Origin: JBAXXL01 sp038206725
Lineage (GTDB): Bacteria > Bacteroidota > Ignavibacteria > Kapaibacteriales > UBA2268
Assembly (NCBI GenBank): GCA_038206725.1
Contig: JBBRAO010000008.1
Span: 1 to 64,000 of the forward strand
Direction of reading: 5' to 3'
Length of the DNA: 64,000 bases
How positions within the stretch are numbered: position 1 is the stretch's first letter; the number at the start of each line of letters is the position of its first letter. The notes beneath the pieces are model-generated. The model was not told the origin of the DNA. It ran no database searches and worked only from the letters and a program-made list of their open reading frames with translations. A program made the translations under genes and the position numbers. Of this stretch, positions 51,466-61,287 are shown piece after piece.

Positions 51466-51518
51466 TAAATTGTTTTTTTCAATTTTGAAAAATTTAAATC
51501 ACGTAGGAGATTTTTTAG

Positions 51519-54500
51519 ATGAAACAATTTCAAAAAGTAAGTATTGATGGAAACACCGCGACAACGCACTCGGCTTATGCTTTTAGTGAAGTGGCGGCCA
51601 TTTATCCAATAACCCCGTCTTCGGATATGGGTGAATTAGCCGATGCTTGGGCATCACAAGGTAGAAAAAATATATTCGGTCAAAAATTAGAAGTACGTGA
51701 AATGCAATCCGAAGCCGGTGCGGCAGGTGCTTTCCACGGTTCATTATCCGGCGGATCGTTGGCGACAACATTTACCGCTTCGCAAGGTTTGCTATTAATG
51801 ATACCAAATATGTTCAAAATAGCCGGCGAAATGCAACCCGGTGTAATACATTGTTCCGCACGTGCTATTGCCGCACAATCATTATGTATTTTCGGAGATC
51901 ACTCCGATGTAATGGCTTGCCGCGGTACAGGTTTTGGTATGCTTACTTCAGCAAATCCGCAAGAAGCACAAGACATTGCGGCTATAACACATATGACGGC
52001 TATCGAATCAAGTATTCCTTTCATACATTTCTTCGATGGTTTCCGTACTTCGCATACAGTACAAAAAATGGAATTAATAGATTACGATACATTCGCCGAA
52101 TTAGTAGATTTGGATGCGGTGAAAAAATTCCGCGCTGAAGCAATGACTCCTGATACTCCTTATTGCAAAGTTGGTGCTCAAAATCCTGACGTTTACTTCC
52201 AAGGTCGCGAAACTTCAAACTTGCAATACCAAGATTTGCCAAATGTAGTAAAATCAAATATGGCGAAATTTGCTAAAGCAACAGGTAGAAATTACGAATT
52301 GTATGAATATTATGGTGCTAAGGATGCTGAAAAAATCATCATCGCTATGGGCTCGGCTATTGATACAATCCAAGAAACAATAGATTATATGTTAGCAAAA
52401 GGCGAGAAAGTGGGCGTTATCACCATTCGCTTATACAGACCATTCGCAGTTGAAGATTTAATAGCAAAAATTCCTGCAACTGTTAAAAAAATTGCTGTTC
52501 TTGACAGAACAAAAGAACCCGGTTCAATTGGCGAACCTTTATACTTGGATATAGTAGCTTCGTTAAAAGGCCGCAATGATATCGAAATTATTGGTGGACG
52601 CTATGGTTTAGGTTCAAAAGAATTCACACCATCTATGGTGCAAGCTATTTATAAACATCTTGACAATAACGGATGGCACGGATTCACCGTTGGTATCAAC
52701 GACGACGTTTCTCATTTGTCTATACCTGTTGAAGAAGATATTGATACAGAAGACAAAAGCACAATCCGCTGTAAATTCTGGGGTTACGGTTCCGATGGTA
52801 CAGTTTCCGCAGCTAAAAACGCTATCAAAATCATCGGTGATGGTACTGATAAATACGTTCAAGGTTACTTCCAATACGATTCGAACAAATCCGGTGGTTT
52901 TACAGTATCACATTTACGTTTTGGCGACAAACCAATCCGTTCTCAATATCTAGTTAAAAATGCTGACTTCATCTCATTGAACCGTCAACAATATATCGGC
53001 CGTTATGATATTTTAGAAGGTATTGTAGAAGGTGGTACATTCGTTATCAACTGTTCTTGGAAACCTGAAGATGTATATAAGAACTTAACTGAAGATATGC
53101 AAAAAACTATTGTTAACAAGAAATTGAAAGTATATTGCATAGACGCTTCAACAATTGCTAAGAAAGTTGGATTAGGTGGAAAGATTAATACTGTTATGCA
53201 AACAGCTTTCTTCCAATTATCAAACGTTCTTCCTGCTGCAGAAGCAATCAAAATGATCAAGAAATTTGTTGAAAAACAATTCTTGCACAAAGGACAAGAT
53301 GTTGTTGATATGAACTGGTCTGCAATTGACGGTACAGTTGCAAATATCTTCGAAGTTCCAATTCCTGAATCCAGCGACAAATTTGCTAAAATATTAGAAC
53401 TAGTTCCTGCTGATGCCGGCGACTTCGCATGCTTTGTAGTTGATCCTGTGTTACGTCTTCAAGGTGACAATATTAAAGTATCGCAAATGTCCGTAAATGG
53501 TACATTGCCAACTCAAACTTCACGTTGGATGAAAGATAACCGTCCGGGTAAATCACAATCTTGGTTAAGCAAATTTGATTTCATCAATCCTGATAACCAC
53601 TATTTCGATGAACCTTATGTTGAATACATCCCATCTTGCAATGGTTGCGGTGAAACTCCTTACGTTCAAGCAGTAACTCAATTATTCGGCGATCGTATGC
53701 TTATCGCTAATGCTACAGGATGTTCATCCATTTATGGCGGTTCATTCCCTAACATTCCTTATGCAAAAGACAAAAATGGTCACGGACCGGTTTGGGGTAA
53801 CAGCTTATTTGAAGATAACGCTGAATACGCTTACGGTATGCGTTTAGCAATTGACCAAAATCGCTTATTATTGAACGCTGAAGCTGAAAAATTAGTTAAA
53901 ATGAATATTTCTAAAGAATTGAAAGATGCATTGACTTATCAATTAGAAAACTTCAAAGCAGTTTCAAACGTTGTTAAAGAAGCAGCAGATGCAATGAAAG
54001 TTTTATTATTAAACGAAAAAGAAACAGCTGAAAACAAATACTCATTGGGTATGGTTATAAACTTGAAAGACTTCTTCGTTGAAAAATCAGTTTGGGCATT
54101 CGGTGGTGACGGTTGGGCTTATGACATCGGTTACGGTGGATTGGACCACGTATTGGCATCGGACAAAAACATCAATGTACTTGTTTTGGACACTGAAGTT
54201 TATTCAAATACTGGTGGACAAGCATCAAAATCAACACCACGCGGTGCGATAGCAAAATTTGCCGCTGGCGGTAAACAAATTGGAAAGAAAAACTTGGGTC
54301 TTATGATGACTACTTATGGTCACATTTATGTAGCATCGGTAAATATGGCCGCGGATAAAGAACAAACAGCACGCGCAATCGCGGAAGCGGAAGCTTATGA
54401 TGGACCATCTATTATTATTGCTTATTCGCCTTGTATAAACCAAGGATTTGATTTGGTATTAGCTAAAAAACAATCTGAAAAAGCAACAGCCTCAGGTTAT

Positions 54501-54713
54501 TGGCCTTTATACCGTTATAATCCATTGAATAAAAAAGCATTCACTTGGGATTCTCCTGAGATCACAGAGGATTTCGATGAATATGTAGATGCTGAAGTTC
54601 GTTACAGTTCATTGGGCCGCATTGATTCTGCTGAATCAGCAAGATTGCGCGAATTAGCCAAGGAAGACAATAAACGTCGCTTCAAAGACCTTCAATTATT
54701 AGACCAAGCATAG
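51519..54713 (+). CDS. nifJ: Pyruvate:ferredoxin (flavodoxin) oxidoreductase lacking the ferredoxin-like domain
   Basis: A 1064-residue homodimer-type PFOR, which oxidatively decarboxylates pyruvate to acetyl-CoA, or reverses this with low-potential electrons. Domain I (1-245) has YPITPSSDMGELADAWASQG; domain II (250-400); domain III (405-610) has FWGYGSDGTVSAAKN. The TPP domain is at the end: CNGCGETPYVQAVTQLFG, ANATGCSSIYGG, FGGDGWAYDIGYGG, NTGGQASKSTPRG and YSPCINQGFD. Proximal-cluster cysteines are at 707, 710, 735 and 972. The roughly 110-residue domain with two CxxCxxCxxxCP clusters, expected before residue 700, is absent: GTLPTQTSRWMKDNRPGKS leads straight to EYIPSCNGCGE. This explains the length (1064 against about 1175). 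AGGAGA precedes the ATG. Confidence 0.92.
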   Translation: MKQFQKVSIDGNTATTHSAYAFSEVAAIYPITPSSDMGELADAWASQGRKNIFGQKLEVREMQSEAGAAGAFHGSLSGGSLATTFTASQGLLLMIPNMFKIAGEMQPGVIHCSARAIAAQSLCIFGDHSDVMACRGTGFGMLTSANPQEAQDIAAITHMTAIESSIPFIHFFDGFRTSHTVQKMELIDYDTFAELVDLDAVKKFRAEAMTPDTPYCKVGAQNPDVYFQGRETSNLQYQDLPNVVKSNMAKFAKATGRNYELYEYYGAKDAEKIIIAMGSAIDTIQETIDYMLAKGEKVGVITIRLYRPFAVEDLIAKIPATVKKIAVLDRTKEPGSIGEPLYLDIVASLKGRNDIEIIGGRYGLGSKEFTPSMVQAIYKHLDNNGWHGFTVGINDDVSHLSIPVEEDIDTEDKSTIRCKFWGYGSDGTVSAAKNAIKIIGDGTDKYVQGYFQYDSNKSGGFTVSHLRFGDKPIRSQYLVKNADFISLNRQQYIGRYDILEGIVEGGTFVINCSWKPEDVYKNLTEDMQKTIVNKKLKVYCIDASTIAKKVGLGGKINTVMQTAFFQLSNVLPAAEAIKMIKKFVEKQFLHKGQDVVDMNWSAIDGTVANIFEVPIPESSDKFAKILELVPADAGDFACFVVDPVLRLQGDNIKVSQMSVNGTLPTQTSRWMKDNRPGKSQSWLSKFDFINPDNHYFDEPYVEYIPSCNGCGETPYVQAVTQLFGDRMLIANATGCSSIYGGSFPNIPYAKDKNGHGPVWGNSLFEDNAEYAYGMRLAIDQNRLLLNAEAEKLVKMNISKELKDALTYQLENFKAVSNVVKEAADAMKVLLLNEKETAENKYSLGMVINLKDFFVEKSVWAFGGDGWAYDIGYGGLDHVLASDKNINVLVLDTEVYSNTGGQASKSTPRGAIAKFAAGGKQIGKKNLGLMMTTYGHIYVASVNMAADKEQTARAIAEAEAYDGPSIIIAYSPCINQGFDLVLAKKQSEKATASGYWPLYRYNPLNKKAFTWDSPEITEDFDEYVDAEVRYSSLGRIDSAESARLRELAKEDNKRRFKDLQLLDQA

Positions 54714-54737
54714 TATTATTCTAGGCAATAGAAATAA

Positions 54738-54776
54738 AACTGCCCGTTCGTATAAACAGATCGGGCAGTTCTTTTT
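54738..54776 (+). terminator. Terminator of the oxidoreductase gene
   Basis: AACTGCCCG (54738-54746) pairs with CGGGCAGTT (54762-54770), followed by CTTTTT. Confidence 0.85.
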
Positions 54777-54852
54777 AAAAAAAAATGGCGGTAATCCGCT
54801 AACGGGATTAGACTTTTGATAGTCTAAATTGTTCATTTATTTGAGATTACTA

Positions 54853-56652
54853 ATGGCATTATTTGCAGAATTAGGCTTATCATCAGAGATTTTAAGCGCT
54901 ATTTCGGATATGGGATTTGAAGTTCCCACTCCTATACAGGAGAAAACAATTTCACATTTGCTCAACTCGAGCAATGACCTAGTTGCCACAGCGCAAACAG
55001 GTACCGGGAAAACAGCCGCATTTGGCTTACCTATTATTCAACAAACCGATATATCTTTAAGAGAAGTACAATCAATCGTACTCTGCCCTACTCGTGAATT
55101 GTGTATCCAAATCCATAAGGATTTTAAGAAATACACAAAATATATGAAAAAGATTAAAATCACCGCCGTTTATGGTGGTGCTAATATCGACCCCCAAATT
55201 GATGCTATTCGTTCAGGTACACACATATTAGTTGGTACTCCAGGACGCGTTATCGATTTAATCAAAAGAAAGGTGCTTAATTTAAACACCATAAAAACTC
55301 TTGTTCTTGACGAAGCCGATGAAATGTTAAATCTTGGTTTTAAAGAAGAACTAAACACTATATTATCGTTTATGCCGAAAGAAAGGCAGACTTTACTGTT
55401 TTCAGCAACTATGTCTAATGACATAATGAGAATAGCTAATAATTATATGCACAATGCCGATGAAATATCTACCGGTAAAAAAAATCAAGGTGCCGATAAT
55501 GTAGATCATACTTATTACATAGTTCACGCAAGTGATAAATATCTTGCATTGAAGCGTATAGCCGATATGAATCCCGATATTTACGCTTTAGTTTTTTGCA
55601 GAACACGTCAAGAAACAAAAGATGTAGCAGAAAAGATGATGCACGATGGATATAACGCCGATGCTTTACACGGAGATTTGTCTCAAGCACAAAGAGATCA
55701 AGTGATGAGCAGATTCCGCAGTAGAAACCTACAAATGCTCGTTGCAACTGATGTTGCGGCACGCGGAATTGATGTGGACGATATCACACACGTAATCAAT
55801 TATACTATTCCTGACGATAGCGAAGTTTATCTTCACAGAAGTGGTCGTACCGGACGCGCCGGTAAATCAGGAAAGTCAATTTCTATTATCAATGGAAGAC
55901 AAAAACATTCTTTGCAGGAAATGCAAAATAGAATCGGTAAGAAATTCCTACAAGATTCAGTACCAAGCGGTAAAGATATTTGTAAACGTCAACTTTTCAG
56001 TTTGATTGAAAAAATGAAAAGTATTGACTTAGACGATTCTGATATTCACAAATATATGGATTCGATATACGAGCAATTAGAAGGTTTTTCGAAAGAAGAC
56101 ATCATCAAAAGATTCGTTTATGCCGAATTTAGCAGATTCCTGAATTACTACAAATATGCTCCCGATATAGCTAACGAAGGAAAATCAAGTCGCAGTGATA
56201 GAGACAGCGGAAGAGAACGCTCCGGTAATGAACGCAGTGATAGAAGAGATCGTCGTGAAGGTAGCAAAGAATGGGACAGCAATCGCGGTAGTGACAGAAG
56301 AGATTCCAGGGACTCTCGTGATAGTCGCGGCAGTAGAGATAGCAGAGACAGCCGTGATAGTGGTAACAGAAGCGATGCAGGAGAAAGACGCCAAAAGAAA
56401 AGACCTCAAATTGATGAATTCACCCGTTTATATATTAACATCGGTTCGAAAAATAAACTTTCGAAAATTGATTTGATGGAAATGATAAACAAACAAAAAG
56501 AATTGAAAGGCATCGAAATTGGTAAAATCGAAATTGATAAAAAATTCAGTATATTTGACATAGACAGTAAATATACAATGAAAGTTATCAGTTTGCTGAA
56601 TAATGCAAAATTTAAAGGTTCTACTTTACACGTTGAAGTTGCCGAAGTTTAG
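54853..56652 (+). CDS. DEAD-box RNA helicase with RS-type linker and DbpA-like RNA-binding domain
   Basis: A 599-residue cold-shock-type helicase. The ATG at 54853 is used; an upstream TTG at 54829 would add eight residues. Q motif FEVPTPIQEKT, motif I AQTGTGKTAAFG, Ia PTRELCIQI, II VLDEADEMLNLG, III LFSATMS, V ATDVAARGIDV, VI HRSGRTGRAGKSG. A helical extension follows (residues 370-450), then a charged, repetitive linker (about 455-535) made of RDSRDSRGSRDS-type repeats, then a DbpA-type RNA-binding domain (TRLYINIGSKNKLSKIDLME to LHVEVAEV). It resembles DeaD/CsdA, which unwinds RNA during ribosome assembly and mRNA decay. Two terminator-like hairpins follow. Confidence 0.94.
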   Translation: MALFAELGLSSEILSAISDMGFEVPTPIQEKTISHLLNSSNDLVATAQTGTGKTAAFGLPIIQQTDISLREVQSIVLCPTRELCIQIHKDFKKYTKYMKKIKITAVYGGANIDPQIDAIRSGTHILVGTPGRVIDLIKRKVLNLNTIKTLVLDEADEMLNLGFKEELNTILSFMPKERQTLLFSATMSNDIMRIANNYMHNADEISTGKKNQGADNVDHTYYIVHASDKYLALKRIADMNPDIYALVFCRTRQETKDVAEKMMHDGYNADALHGDLSQAQRDQVMSRFRSRNLQMLVATDVAARGIDVDDITHVINYTIPDDSEVYLHRSGRTGRAGKSGKSISIINGRQKHSLQEMQNRIGKKFLQDSVPSGKDICKRQLFSLIEKMKSIDLDDSDIHKYMDSIYEQLEGFSKEDIIKRFVYAEFSRFLNYYKYAPDIANEGKSSRSDRDSGRERSGNERSDRRDRREGSKEWDSNRGSDRRDSRDSRDSRGSRDSRDSRDSGNRSDAGERRQKKRPQIDEFTRLYINIGSKNKLSKIDLMEMINKQKELKGIEIGKIEIDKKFSIFDIDSKYTMKVISLLNNAKFKGSTLHVEVAEV

Positions 56653-56679
56653 AATCTTTATTAATAAGTCTATTTTTTC

Positions 56680-56714
56680 AACCTATCCGATTAATTTCGG
56701 ATAGGTTTTTTTTG
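56680..56714 (+). terminator. Terminator of the helicase gene
   Basis: AACCTATCCGA (56680-56690) pairs with TCGGATAGGTT (56697-56707), followed by seven T or nearly so. The TATCCGA/TCGGATA core is related to the TCATCCGA hairpin family. Confidence 0.85.
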
Positions 56715-56739
56715 CTAAATGCGATAGTTACGCATACAA

Positions 56740-56780
56740 CTCATCCGATTACTGCGAATAATTGGATGAGTGTTTTTTTT
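56740..56780 (+). terminator. Second terminator hairpin (TCATCCGA family)
   Basis: CTCATCCGATTA (56740-56751) pairs with TAATTGGATGAG (56759-56770) with one G-T pair, then GTGTTTTTTTT-like sequence. Fifth member of the family with 3939, 17813, 20782 and 46230. Confidence 0.75.
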
Positions 56781-56838
56781 ATTCTGCAATCCCATAGTGA
56801 TGGGAATGTTGTTAGAAATGTTGAAAATTGCCAAGCGC

Positions 56839-56876
56839 ACAAAAAATGAACCTACAAATAATATCGTAGGTTCATT
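56839..56876 (-). terminator. Terminator of the Cys-repeat lipoprotein gene
   Basis: On the minus strand AATGAACCTAC (56876-56866) pairs with GTAGGTTCATT (56855-56845), then a T-run follows. Confidence 0.8.
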
Positions 56877-56907
56877 TATATATTAGATTAATCTATTCTA
56901 ATTCCAA

Positions 56908-59709
56908 TTATTTTATCGGAACAAACTCCAACTTGTCTGTTGTGGTTTGACCGTTTGTAACTGTATAATCTGCTTCTTTAATTGCATACCCTTCGTGCGA
57001 AGCATTTACTATATATTTACCTGTACATAGACGTTCAAAAATAGCCCAGCCTTCACTATTTGTCGTTGTCGAAGCAATTTTTACACCCCCAAGCATTAAT
57101 TTAACTTCCGCGTTTGCTACATAATGGGTAGCTTTGGTAGGGTCAACATATTGAAGCTTTAATTTACCTGTGCAAGGTGGGTCCTTTTTTGCTAAGAATT
57201 TAGTGTCTTCGACTGTTTGGTTGCAAACCTGAGTATATTTGTATTCTATATTGACATAACCTTCAGCATAAACATTTGCTGAATAATCGCCTTCACAAAT
57301 ACCTTCTATAATCGCCACACCGGTACTATTAACCTTTACTGTTTTGATTACTTTTCCGGCTTGTGTTAATTTTAGATAAGCATTCAATATAGGATCATTA
57401 GTAGCTTTATCTAAAACAATAACTTTTAAAACGCCTTTACAGCATTCTTTTTCCAATTTCACCATAGTTTTAGTTTGAGTAACTTTTTCATTGCAAGGAT
57501 GAGTATATTTATATCCAATTTCTTTATAACCTTCTCTATTGATTGAGACGGAATATTCACCTACGCAAATTCTTTCCATAGCTACATATCCTTTTTCATT
57601 TGTTTTAAGGCTTTGGATTAATTTGCCATCTTTCCATAATTTTACTTCAGCTCCTACTAAAGGAGTTTTTGTGGTTTCGTCCAAAACATAAACATACAAT
57701 ATACCTTTACAGCAATCAGTTTCAGCTTTTTCCAAAGCTAGTGTTAATTGAATTGGATCGCATTTTTCAACATTAACTGATTGTTCGATAACTTTATAAC
57801 CATCAACGGCAACACGAACACCGTATTTGCCCATACATAAGTCACCGAAACGAACAGCACCTCCTTCGTCTGTTTTTTGCGTATTTGCTTTACCATCTGC
57901 GCCTGTTAAGCGAACCTCAGCGCCAACAATTGGTTTTTGCGTAGCTTTGTCTATTACAGTAAAATAGATTTTTCCACAACAAGGTTTGTCAGCTTTTTCC
58001 AAACTAACGGCTACTTTAATCGGATCACAATTTTCAACGACTACTTGTTGATCTACTACTTTATATCCTTCCGCGTTTATGCGGACAAAGTATTTACCCA
58101 TACATAATTCGTGGAATCCTGCGGCACCGTTTTCATTTGTTTTTTGTGTAACAACAACTCTACCATCTGCCGATGTTAACTTGATTTCAGCACCACCAAT
58201 CGGTTTACCGGTGGTTTTGTCGGTAAGAATATAATAAATTTTACCGCAACAAGGATTGTTAGGAGTTTTTTCCATAATAACGGTTAAATTTATAGGATCA
58301 CAATTGGAAACTTCAACTGACTGCTCAATTACTTTATAACCTTCGCGTGATATTCTAATAGAGTATTTGCCCATACATAAATCGCTGAATGTGGCAACTC
58401 CATTTTCGTTTGTTTTTACCGTTATTACCTTGCCGTCCGATGATGTCAATCTGACTTCGGCACCGACAATAGGTTTTTGGGTATCTTTATCATATATGGT
58501 TAAGTATATTTTTCCACAGCAAGGGTTATCAGTAACTCTTTCTAAACCAATACTAATAGGTACAGGATCACAACCCGTTACTTTTACTTCTAAAGCAATA
58601 GGTTTGTAACCTTCAGCATTTACTTTTATCACATAATTACCGACACATAACTCGGTAAAATTCGCTTCTCCGGCTTCATTTGTAAATTGTTTAGCCAAAA
58701 CAACATTACCTTTATATAAAGTAACCTCTCTCCCGCCTAAACGTTTTTCGTCAGCTTTATCATACAATTTAACATTGATTTTGCCGCAACAAGGATCGTC
58801 ACCGGCTTTTTCCATAGCAAAAGTAACATTTAGCGGATCGCAATTAATTATATTGAAGTCTTCGATTATGGTTTTGTAACCTGTACGTTCGATACTTATC
58901 CAGTATTTACCCATACACAAACCTGTGAAGTTCACTACTCCGCGAGCATCGGTGTATTTTTTCTCAATCGCTTTATCACCATAACTGAGAACAACTTTCA
59001 CTTCTGGAATGCCTGCTTTGCTTGCTTTGTCAAATATCATCATATTTACAACACCACAACAAGGGTCATCGGAACTCTTCACAAATAGCAAATTGATATT
59101 GATAGGATCACAATTAGTTACAGTAATTTGTTTTTCAATTACAGCATAACCTTCTTTAGCTACACAAATCCAATAGTTACCAGGACATAATTTTTCGAAA
59201 TTCACCTTGCCATCTTGACCTGTCATATATGTGGCTATGACATTTCTTTCTTTGTTTAATCTGACTTCGACATCTTTTATTGGTGCTTTTGAGACGTTAT
59301 CGGCAACTGTAATGTGGATGTTTCCACAACAATCTTGATTTTGTCCTTCTTTTTCGAGAACCAATATAATTTTATTATCTAAAGTATTCTCTAATATTGA
59401 CTTCAGAGATACTTTCAGTGTTTTATATCCTGCTTTCGTAACAACAATGAATACATTGTCAACATTAGCAGGAATATTGCTAAGCGAAAATACTCCATTT
59501 TCGTTAGCTGAGTTTGTGGCAATAATTGCATCTGATGCGTCTATTGCTTCTACTTTTGCGTTATTTATAGCAATTCCCTCAACATTTACAACAGTTCCTG
59601 TTATGTTTATAAATCCATCCGGATTAGATGGTGTTTCACGACAGGACGTTACAAAAATCAATATCGCTGTCGAGAAGACCAATGCTAATAATAGTTTACC
59701 CTTTTTCAT
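56908..59709 (-). CDS. Giant lipoprotein of tandem carboxypeptidase-regulatory-like repeats with Cys-Cys motifs
   Basis: A 933-residue lipoprotein: signal MKKGKLLLALVFSTAILIFV then TSC (Cys 23). It is made of about ten beta-sandwich units of 80-90 residues like CarboxypepD_reg/CnaB folds (GxVxFxxLCxGxYxIxVxxEGYK). The first unit has no cysteine. In units 2-7 each begins CCGxI, has LCMGKY-type Cys in the middle and NCDPI-type Cys near the end. Units 8 and 9 keep CC and C-x-G and replace NCDPI with PCNEKV or VCNQTV; unit 10 has PCTGKL only. Units 5-7 are most alike (e.g. KPIVGAEVRLT), so they duplicated most recently. Role: probably a long outer-membrane-anchored rod, perhaps disulfide-braced. 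No known named family covers it that I can recall. Confidence 0.8.
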   Translation of the reverse strand: MKKGKLLLALVFSTAILIFVTSCRETPSNPDGFINITGTVVNVEGIAINNAKVEAIDASDAIIATNSANENGVFSLSNIPANVDNVFIVVTKAGYKTLKVSLKSILENTLDNKIILVLEKEGQNQDCCGNIHITVADNVSKAPIKDVEVRLNKERNVIATYMTGQDGKVNFEKLCPGNYWICVAKEGYAVIEKQITVTNCDPININLLFVKSSDDPCCGVVNMMIFDKASKAGIPEVKVVLSYGDKAIEKKYTDARGVVNFTGLCMGKYWISIERTGYKTIIEDFNIINCDPLNVTFAMEKAGDDPCCGKINVKLYDKADEKRLGGREVTLYKGNVVLAKQFTNEAGEANFTELCVGNYVIKVNAEGYKPIALEVKVTGCDPVPISIGLERVTDNPCCGKIYLTIYDKDTQKPIVGAEVRLTSSDGKVITVKTNENGVATFSDLCMGKYSIRISREGYKVIEQSVEVSNCDPINLTVIMEKTPNNPCCGKIYYILTDKTTGKPIGGAEIKLTSADGRVVVTQKTNENGAAGFHELCMGKYFVRINAEGYKVVDQQVVVENCDPIKVAVSLEKADKPCCGKIYFTVIDKATQKPIVGAEVRLTGADGKANTQKTDEGGAVRFGDLCMGKYGVRVAVDGYKVIEQSVNVEKCDPIQLTLALEKAETDCCKGILYVYVLDETTKTPLVGAEVKLWKDGKLIQSLKTNEKGYVAMERICVGEYSVSINREGYKEIGYKYTHPCNEKVTQTKTMVKLEKECCKGVLKVIVLDKATNDPILNAYLKLTQAGKVIKTVKVNSTGVAIIEGICEGDYSANVYAEGYVNIEYKYTQVCNQTVEDTKFLAKKDPPCTGKLKLQYVDPTKATHYVANAEVKLMLGGVKIASTTTNSEGWAIFERLCTGKYIVNASHEGYAIKEADYTVTNGQTTTDKLEFVPIK

Positions 59710-59726
59710 AGTTCCCTCTGATTATG

Positions 59727-61124
59727 TTATTCTATAAAATAATTTAATAATTTGTTTACCTTTTCAATACTATCTGCTTCTGAATAAAATCTTAAAAGCG
59801 GCTCTGTTCCTGAAGCTCGAATCAATAGCCACCCATTTTCGAATATAAATTTGGTTCCGTCTTTTTCATTATATTCTTTTACTTCGTAACCCGCAATTTG
59901 CTTTGGTTTTGATTTTACAGCCGCTAAAACCTTTTGTTTGATTTCTTCGGTTACTTTTCTATCAATTCTTCTATAAATATGCGTGCCAAACTCTTCAGTT
60001 AACTCATCGCACATTGTTTTTAATGATTTTCCGCTTTTTGCCATAGCTTCCAAAACTAATCCCGCGTTAAACAAGCCGTCGCGCTCGGGAATATGCAGCG
60101 CGTTTCCTAAACCACCGGATTCTTCACCGCCAACGATAACATTATGAATACCATCGGTCATATACTCGGCTGTGTATTTAAATCCTACGGGTGTTTCGAA
60201 CAGCTCAATATTGTGCTTCTCGCAATACTTATTTACCATAGAAGTTAAAGATACAGTTTTAACAACACAACCTCTTATACCGCGAGTTTCGTATAAATTC
60301 TTTAGTACAATCATAAATATCTTGTGAGAATCAACAAAATTGCCATCTTCGTCAACTAAACCTAATCTATCAGCATCGCCATCGGTTGCTATTCCTATGT
60401 CATACTTGCCATTTTTAACAGCGTTCATTAAACCACCAAGACACTCACCAATGGGTTCTGGATGGTCAATATCACCAAAAGATGGATTGTAATCCGAATG
60501 AATTTCATCCGCATTTGGCAGAATATTATGAATTGTATGTATTCCGGAGCCGTGCATTGGGTCGTAAAGTATTTTAAAATTTGCTTTGTTAATACTTTCA
60601 AAATCAATTTTGGTTTTTAAATAGTTAGTATATGGAGTTTTAGCATCGAATAACTCAATCATACCCCGAACATTATAACATTCCAAAGCATCGAAATTGA
60701 ATTTTATATCCTGATCCCATATCTCGGCTAATATCTTTTCTACTTCGTCTATTTGTGAAGGGATTGCAGGACCTCCAAAATTAGCCTTGATTTTAAAACC
60801 ATTATATATAGCTGGATTGTGGCTCGCCGTTATTATGATACCGATAGCCACAGCTTTCTCTTTTGTGTGAAGTGATACCTGAGGAGTTGATGAAATCCCG
60901 TCGGTCAAAAAGACTCTTATCCCTTGCCAAGCGAAAATTCTTGCTGTTTCTTCAGCGAATTCTTTTGATAAAAATCTTGCATCATAACCGATAACCGAAT
61001 TCATATTATCAGGGAATGTTTTTTTCAAATATAAGGCAGTTGCTAACGCAACTTTCTGTAAATTAACGAATGTGAAATCGCGTGCAATTTCACCTCTCCA
61101 ACCATCTGTGCCGAATTTAATCAT
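59727..61124 (-). CDS. Phosphoglucomutase/phosphomannomutase family protein
   Basis: A 465-residue alpha-D-phosphohexomutase. The ATG at 61124 is used because the upstream frame to 61196 starts at TTG and has no family sequence. The active-site serine is in GIIITASHNPAIYNGFK near residue 100, the magnesium loop in IATDGDADRLGLVDEDG near 240, the sugar loop in VGGEESGGLGN near 325, and the phosphate loop in RASGTEPLLRFYSE near 440. The N-terminal KFGTDGWRGEIARDFTF is typical of the ManB/GlmM-like group. It interconverts 1- and 6-phosphates of glucose, mannose or glucosamine; which one is uncertain. Upstream gap (61125-61287) is shared with the divergent VWA gene. Confidence 0.93.
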   Translation of the reverse strand: MIKFGTDGWRGEIARDFTFVNLQKVALATALYLKKTFPDNMNSVIGYDARFLSKEFAEETARIFAWQGIRVFLTDGISSTPQVSLHTKEKAVAIGIIITASHNPAIYNGFKIKANFGGPAIPSQIDEVEKILAEIWDQDIKFNFDALECYNVRGMIELFDAKTPYTNYLKTKIDFESINKANFKILYDPMHGSGIHTIHNILPNADEIHSDYNPSFGDIDHPEPIGECLGGLMNAVKNGKYDIGIATDGDADRLGLVDEDGNFVDSHKIFMIVLKNLYETRGIRGCVVKTVSLTSMVNKYCEKHNIELFETPVGFKYTAEYMTDGIHNVIVGGEESGGLGNALHIPERDGLFNAGLVLEAMAKSGKSLKTMCDELTEEFGTHIYRRIDRKVTEEIKQKVLAAVKSKPKQIAGYEVKEYNEKDGTKFIFENGWLLIRASGTEPLLRFYSEADSIEKVNKLLNYFIE

Positions 61125-61287
61125 GCTTTGTTTTACTTTTTTTAAAATATTAAATTTAATTTTCACAAATTTACAGTTTTTTTTGCATAATTCCAATATT
61201 TTTTATAAATTTAATATGAAAAAATGTGTAAAAATGCAAATTTTGTTTTTAAAAGTGTAAAAGAAATGAATTTTGGAGCCTTGATAT

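Noticed and set aside
56185..56476. Long alternative frames over the helicase RS-type linker on both strands
   Set aside because: The repetitive low-complexity DNA creates open frames in several phases; only the helicase frame has real domains on both sides.
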